This document shows, one piece after another, positions 7,733-10,325 of a DNA stretch of 10,325 nt. The DNA lies in contig DJYC01000020.1 in assembly GCA_002448445.1 (NCBI GenBank), positions 1-10,325 of the forward strand, given 5' to 3'. This stretch comes from Treponema sp. UBA6988 (GTDB lineage: Bacteria; Spirochaetota; Spirochaetia; Treponematales; Treponemataceae). The position numbers were made by a program, and so were the translations under genes. The stretch's first letter is position 1. Each line of letters begins with the position of its first letter. The notes under the pieces were generated by a model. The model had not been told where the DNA came from, searched no databases, and saw only the letters and a list, made by a program, of their open reading frames with translations.

Positions 7733-7734
7733 GA

Positions 7735-8829
7735 TTAAATCTGTGGCATTTCAACTTCGTCTGCGCTTTCTCCCAAATCAAGTGCGCCTGACTTTAGGAG
7801 TTCTACAAGGATATCCATCTTGGCCCGGATTTTTCCGTCAACAGCCTTTATGTATTCGGGATCATCGTGGAAGTATTGCACGTAGCCGTCAGCCATGCCG
7901 ACTGTCTTTGTTGTTCCCCAGGGAATGTCTCCTGTTAAAAAAAGCGTGGTAACTTCGCTTGCAGCCTTTGCCTGGTCTGTCATGCAGCAAGAGATTATTG
8001 TTCCCGGTGCCTTTTTGAATCCGTTTTCATCAAACCAGACAATATGCATGTTTTTTTCTTTTGCCGCAGAAATTACCCCCTGGGAAGCACCTCCGCAAAT
8101 TGGAAGTACAACGTCTACACCCTTGTCGCTGAGTGCCTGGCAAAGCTCCGCTCCCTTTGATGCATCGTACCAGTTGCCCACTATGCTAAAGAAGGATTCC
8201 GTCTTTGGGTTTGCATCCTGTGCGCCACGAGCAAAGTAGGGGTAGAGTATATTGTTCATAATGGGGTATTCCTGAGCCGCAATAAGCCCCACCTTGTTTG
8301 TGCTGCTGTAAAGACCCGCAATGTAGCCTGAGACATAAGCCTGGTCTCTCTGGTTATAGCTTATGCAGTAGATTTGCTCTTCCTTGCTTCCTTCTTCAAG
8401 TGCCGCATCCAAAAAAATGAATTTTTGTTCAGGGAACTGCTTTGCTATTGGGGAAGCCAATGCCGGCAGTGAAGGGTTTGACGAAATGATTACATCGTAG
8501 CATCCTTCTGCTGCAAGTGCTGTTAGCTTTGTGCTCCATTCAGCCTGGTTTGTTCCAGCTTCCATAACGTAAAGCTTTGCCCTGCCGCCATTCGCTGATT
8601 TTGAATCCCCATTATTGGAGTTAAAATTGTCTACTGCCTGCGTTACTCCTTCTGCAACGTGGGCGTATGTTGGCGAGTCTGCAATTATTCCCGGAATGAA
8701 TACCGCAACCGATATGTCTTTTTTTGCACCTTCCTTTTTTGAGCAAGAGGGGAAAAGTGCCGTGGCTGCAATTACGCTTGCCATCATGAATGCATATATT
8801 GAGTTTTTTGTATTTGTTTTGAATTTCAT
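7735..8829 (-). CDS. BMP-family substrate-binding lipoprotein (RfuA-like; riboflavin or nucleoside uptake)
   Basis: A 364-residue exported lipoprotein. Basic residues 2-8 are followed by a hydrophobic stretch (11-26) and a lipobox LFPSC with acylated Cys29, then a Ser/Lys-rich tether. The mature part is a two-lobed BMP (PnrA/TmpC/BmpA) fold: ISVAVFIPGIIADSPTYAHVAEGV (39-62), YDVIISSNPSLPALA (111-125), QKFIFLDA (135-142), YNQRDQAYVSGYIAGL (158-173), VGLIAAQEYPIMNN (180-193), VGNWYDASKGAEL (217-229) and VVLPICGGASQGVISAA (240-256). FIPG..A.SP.Y in place of the common DD.SFN, together with the GLIA.QEYP.MN and GNWYD.SKGAEL blocks, is from memory closer to treponemal RfuA (TP0298, riboflavin) than to PnrA (purine nucleosides). 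This assignment is provisional. ATG 8829 has GAGG 9 nt upstream and gives the better signal peptide than a start 7 codons earlier. It is the first gene of the transporter operon, with its own operator-covered promoter. Confidence 0.9.
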   Translation of the reverse strand: MKFKTNTKNSIYAFMMASVIAATALFPSCSKKEGAKKDISVAVFIPGIIADSPTYAHVAEGVTQAVDNFNSNNGDSKSANGGRAKLYVMEAGTNQAEWSTKLTALAAEGCYDVIISSNPSLPALASPIAKQFPEQKFIFLDAALEEGSKEEQIYCISYNQRDQAYVSGYIAGLYSSTNKVGLIAAQEYPIMNNILYPYFARGAQDANPKTESFFSIVGNWYDASKGAELCQALSDKGVDVVLPICGGASQGVISAAKEKNMHIVWFDENGFKKAPGTIISCCMTDQAKAASEVTTLFLTGDIPWGTTKTVGMADGYVQYFHDDPEYIKAVDGKIRAKMDILVELLKSGALDLGESADEVEMPQI

Positions 8830-8849
8830 TTTTTTACACCTCGAATACA

Positions 8850-8878
8850 AATATAGTTTTATGTAAAACTAAAGTCAA
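8850..8878 (-). promoter_or_regulatory. Promoter of the uptake operon
   Basis: On the minus strand, TTGACT (8878-8873) and TATATT (8855-8850) are separated by exactly 17 bp, and each matches consensus at five of six bases. The -35 box overlaps the TGA stop of marR (8877-8875). Transcription would start near 8843, with GAGG at the very start of a short leader. The operon can therefore be transcribed alone or by read-through from marR. Confidence 0.7.
8854..8871. promoter_or_regulatory. MarR-type operator O1 (uptake operon)
   Basis: TAGTTTTATGTAAAACTA is an 18-bp inverted repeat with perfect 8-bp arms around TG. It fills the -35/-10 spacer of the operon promoter and touches the -10 box. It matches the second site upstream of marR at 15 of 18 bases. 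Length and symmetry suit a MarR dimer, and binding here would block RNA polymerase. Confidence 0.75.
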
Positions 8879-9333
8879 GAAGTGGCTTTTAGGGTGGCTT
8901 TTAGCGAATTCTCTATGTTGCCGTTCAGCCTGCAAAGAAGGGAAAGAAGCGTCTCCTTTTCCTGCTGAGAAAAGCCCTGGTAGCATACGTCAAGCAGTTC
9001 CCTGGAAATTGATGATGTAAGCGAGTTTAGCTTTTTGCCCTTTGCAGTTAGCGTTATGTATTTTATGCGCTTGTCGTCGCTGGAGCTTTCCTGCTTTACA
9101 AGCCCCTTGTCCAAAAGTTTTTTTATAAGCACCGTTGTGGTAGACTTGTCGCGGTTTATTATGGAGGCAATATCCTTCATGGTGAGTTTTTCTTTTTCTG
9201 CAAGTTGGAAAAGAATAAAGCCGTGGGAAGACACAAGCCCGTTTTCCTGGGGCAGGCGCGAGTTTGTAAATTCCGCGCTCTTGGTGTGAATGCGTGAAAT
9301 TAGTGCCAGCACAAAATCTGTAGAGTATTCCAT
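8875..9333 (-). CDS. MarR-family transcriptional regulator
   Basis: A 152-residue protein with the MarR winged helix-turn-helix layout. An N-terminal dimer helix (about 5-25) is followed by a HTH with LTMKDIASIINRDKSTTTVLIKKLLDKGLV (50-79), where DKSTTTVLIKKL is the recognition helix. The wing SSSDDKRIKYITLT (83-96) carries the typical D-x-R (Asp87, Arg89), and C-terminal dimer helices follow. It lies directly upstream of the uptake operon on the same strand (45-bp gap), and 18-bp palindromes sit before both it and the lipoprotein gene. Autorepression plus repression of the transporter is the obvious model. The ligand is unknown and may be the transported compound or a derivative. Only two cysteines are present (116 and 138), both in the C-terminal part, with none at the N-terminal position used by OhrR-type peroxide sensors. 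The start has no Shine-Dalgarno, and the promoter position predicts a leaderless mRNA. Confidence 0.92.
   Translation of the reverse strand: MEYSTDFVLALISRIHTKSAEFTNSRLPQENGLVSSHGFILFQLAEKEKLTMKDIASIINRDKSTTTVLIKKLLDKGLVKQESSSDDKRIKYITLTAKGKKLNSLTSSISRELLDVCYQGFSQQEKETLLSLLCRLNGNIENSLKATLKATS
8882..8904. repeat. 12-bp tandem duplication in the 3' end of marR
   Basis: GTGGCTTTTAG occurs at 8882-8892 and again at 8894-8904, a 12-bp step. In the protein it gives LKAT LKAT just before the C-terminus. Being a multiple of three it keeps the frame. It could be a recent slippage event. Confidence 0.7.
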
Positions 9334-9334
9334 A

Positions 9335-9352
9335 TAGTTTATTATAAAACTA
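9335..9352. promoter_or_regulatory. MarR-type operator O2 (marR autoregulation)
   Basis: TAGTTTATTATAAAACTA is an imperfect 18-bp inverted repeat whose outer arms TAGTTT/AAACTA are exact. It matches O1 at 15 of 18 bases. It lies one base from the marR start codon and covers the -10 box of the marR promoter, so a bound repressor would stop marR transcription. Confidence 0.72.
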
Positions 9353-9369
9353 ATTTTGCCTTTGGTCTA
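9341..9369 (-). promoter_or_regulatory. Promoter of marR, predicted to give a leaderless mRNA
   Basis: On the minus strand, TAGACC (9369-9364), a 17-bp spacer and a perfect TATAAT (9346-9341). The A of the marR ATG (9333) is the eighth base after the -10 box, where transcription normally starts. No Shine-Dalgarno fits between them. Confidence 0.6.
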
Positions 9370-9387
9370 CTATAGAAAAAAATGCGG

Positions 9388-9416
9388 TTGAAAAAATAAA
9401 TGCGATAGGATAAAAT
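9388..9416 (+). promoter_or_regulatory. Predicted promoter of the membrane protein gene
   Basis: TTGAAA (9388-9393), a 17-bp spacer and TAAAAT (9411-9416), each five of six to consensus. The ATG at 9423 is 6 nt after the -10 box, so the transcript may have no leader. AGGA at 9407-9410 is an alternative weak ribosome site, but it is 12 nt from the ATG and would not be transcribed from this promoter. Confidence 0.45.
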
Positions 9417-9422
9417 AGAAGA

Positions 9423-10253
9423 ATGTTTGGTTTTTGGTTTAAAAAAAATTTTTGTGATTTGTGGGATAACTTTTTTCATTTTTTTATTGTAAATGTAATC
9501 GATTTGGTCATTGCCTTTTTATTTGCCTTTCTTTTTCTGTTTTTTTCAAGGTCGCCTCTTGTTGCCCAAAATTACAGGCTGCTTGTTGTTTTCTTTATAG
9601 CCCTTGCCGGAAGCTGCATCCTTAGCGTGCTTGTTTTTGCGGAGGGAAAGAATGCGGCTGATGTTGCAAATTTTGGCAGCGCTAAATTGGTCAAGTTTGC
9701 GGATAATATTGTTCCCAGCATAAAAATTGGCTTTCAGTTTGGTCTTTTTGCATTCCTTGTTGCGGCGGTTTCTTTTATAAGCATTCCCTTTTATTTTAAC
9801 ATGTGGATTCCTTCTGACGGCTCTGAAGGAACGGTTATTGGCCTTGTTCTTTTAATCGTAATTTTCTGGGCAGTGTTGGTAACGGTTCTTGCCCTGCAGT
9901 GGTTCATCCCAATCAGAAATCTTATGGGCAACAATTTTTCCAAGTGCCTAAAAAAATCCTACATCCTCTTTTTTGACAACACGGCCCTTACGATTAAGAT
10001 GGGGCTGGTAGGACTTTTGAATATCGTGATTTCCATTTTTTCCATCGGAATGATTTGCAGCTTTAACGGAATGATGCTCTGCAACACCAACGCGCTCCGC
10101 CTACTGCTCTACAAGTACGACTGGTACGAAGTGAACCCCGGAATGTCCCGCGAGGAACGCAAGGAAGTTCCCTGGGATGAACTTTTGCGGACGGACAAAA
10201 AGACACTGGGAACCCGGAACTTTAAGTCCTTCTTCTTTCCTTGGAAGGAGTAG
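9423..10253 (+). CDS. Integral membrane protein of unknown function
   Basis: A 276-residue protein whose function I do not recognise. Five hydrophobic stretches are clear, at about 20-42, 50-73, 101-124, 137-165 and 190-218. A ~58-residue polar C-terminal tail rich in charges and aromatic residues ends with KSFFFPWKE. The overall shape (repeated Trp/Phe-rich helices, short loops, one domain) recalls DUF624/YesL-like small membrane proteins, which is a weak resemblance only. No catalytic or transport motif is visible, and there is no cleavable signal. The start is firm: an in-frame TAA at 9411-9413 leaves ATG 9423 as the first possible start. It is divergent from marR across an 89-bp gap. Its own promoter boxes lie outside operator O2, so control by MarR is not implied. 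The next gene follows 20 bp downstream, suggesting an operon. Confidence 0.8.
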   Translation: MFGFWFKKNFCDLWDNFFHFFIVNVIDLVIAFLFAFLFLFFSRSPLVAQNYRLLVVFFIALAGSCILSVLVFAEGKNAADVANFGSAKLVKFADNIVPSIKIGFQFGLFAFLVAAVSFISIPFYFNMWIPSDGSEGTVIGLVLLIVIFWAVLVTVLALQWFIPIRNLMGNNFSKCLKKSYILFFDNTALTIKMGLVGLLNIVISIFSIGMICSFNGMMLCNTNALRLLLYKYDWYEVNPGMSREERKEVPWDELLRTDKKTLGTRNFKSFFFPWKE

Positions 10254-10273
10254 AGAGGAGTAGAAAAAAGCAA

Positions 10274-10325
10274 ATGCCAAATAACGATGCACTTATTAAA
10301 ACTGTTGGAAGCAATATCCAGGAAA
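10274..10325 (+). CDS. Start of an unidentified gene, cut by the window end
   Basis: ATG 10274 opens a frame that stays open to the end of the window and begins MPNNDALIKTVGSNIQE. AGGAG at 10256-10260 lies 13 nt before the ATG, rather far but the only candidate, and no earlier in-frame start exists after the preceding stop. The start VGSNIQE faintly resembles the first helix of Xre-type regulators, but seventeen residues are too few to name a family. Confidence 0.45.
   Translation, partial: MPNNDALIKTVGSNIQE

Noticed and set aside
8830..8874. FMN or purine riboswitch before the lipoprotein gene
   Set aside because: The gap is only 45 bp and is taken up by promoter, operator and ribosome site. 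A riboswitch needs over 60-100 nt of leader and its conserved core is absent.

Overview
This window looks like a chromosomal stretch of a spirochaete, most likely a Treponema-type host-associated or gut species. This is an inference from three things: the treponeme-like look of the BMP-family lipoprotein and its four-gene ABC operon, a short-leader lipoprotein signal ending in ...FPSC, and an intergenic element resembling the Flavo-1 RNA, which is known from Bacteroidota and Spirochaetota. No rRNA, tRNA, phage, insertion sequence or CRISPR array is visible.

Layout. On the + strand, 2-715 is the C-terminal part of argininosuccinate synthase (argG). It is followed after 39 bp by a complete 4-alpha-glucanotransferase (malQ, 755-2323). 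A 131-bp convergent gap with a stem-loop separates malQ from a minus-strand homodimer-type ABC exporter (2455-4275), which has its own recognisable promoter. Upstream of the exporter, a 225-bp gap (4276-4500) holds a small hairpin and a Flavo-1-like structured element.

The centrepiece is a minus-strand unit, 9333 down to 4501: a MarR-family regulator, a BMP-family substrate-binding lipoprotein, a fused double-ATPase, and two BPD_transp_2-type permeases. The last three junctions are a 2-nt gap and two ATGA stop/start overlaps, so translation is probably coupled. Two closely related 18-bp inverted repeats (TAGTTT...AAACTA) lie in this unit. One sits over the -10 box of the marR promoter. The other fills the spacer between the -35 and -10 boxes of the lipoprotein promoter. 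The simplest reading is a MarR regulator that represses itself and the uptake operon. The binding protein most resembles, from memory, the treponemal riboflavin-binding RfuA group rather than the purine-nucleoside PnrA group, so riboflavin is the leading but unproven substrate. The ATPase is unusual: only its first half keeps Walker A/B and only its second half keeps an ABC signature, which predicts a single working ATP site.

Divergent from marR, on the + strand, lies an unrecognised five-helix membrane protein (9423-10253), followed by the start of another gene at 10274 that runs off the window. Both divergent genes (marR and the membrane protein) have -10 boxes 6-7 nt from their start codons, suggesting leaderless transcripts.
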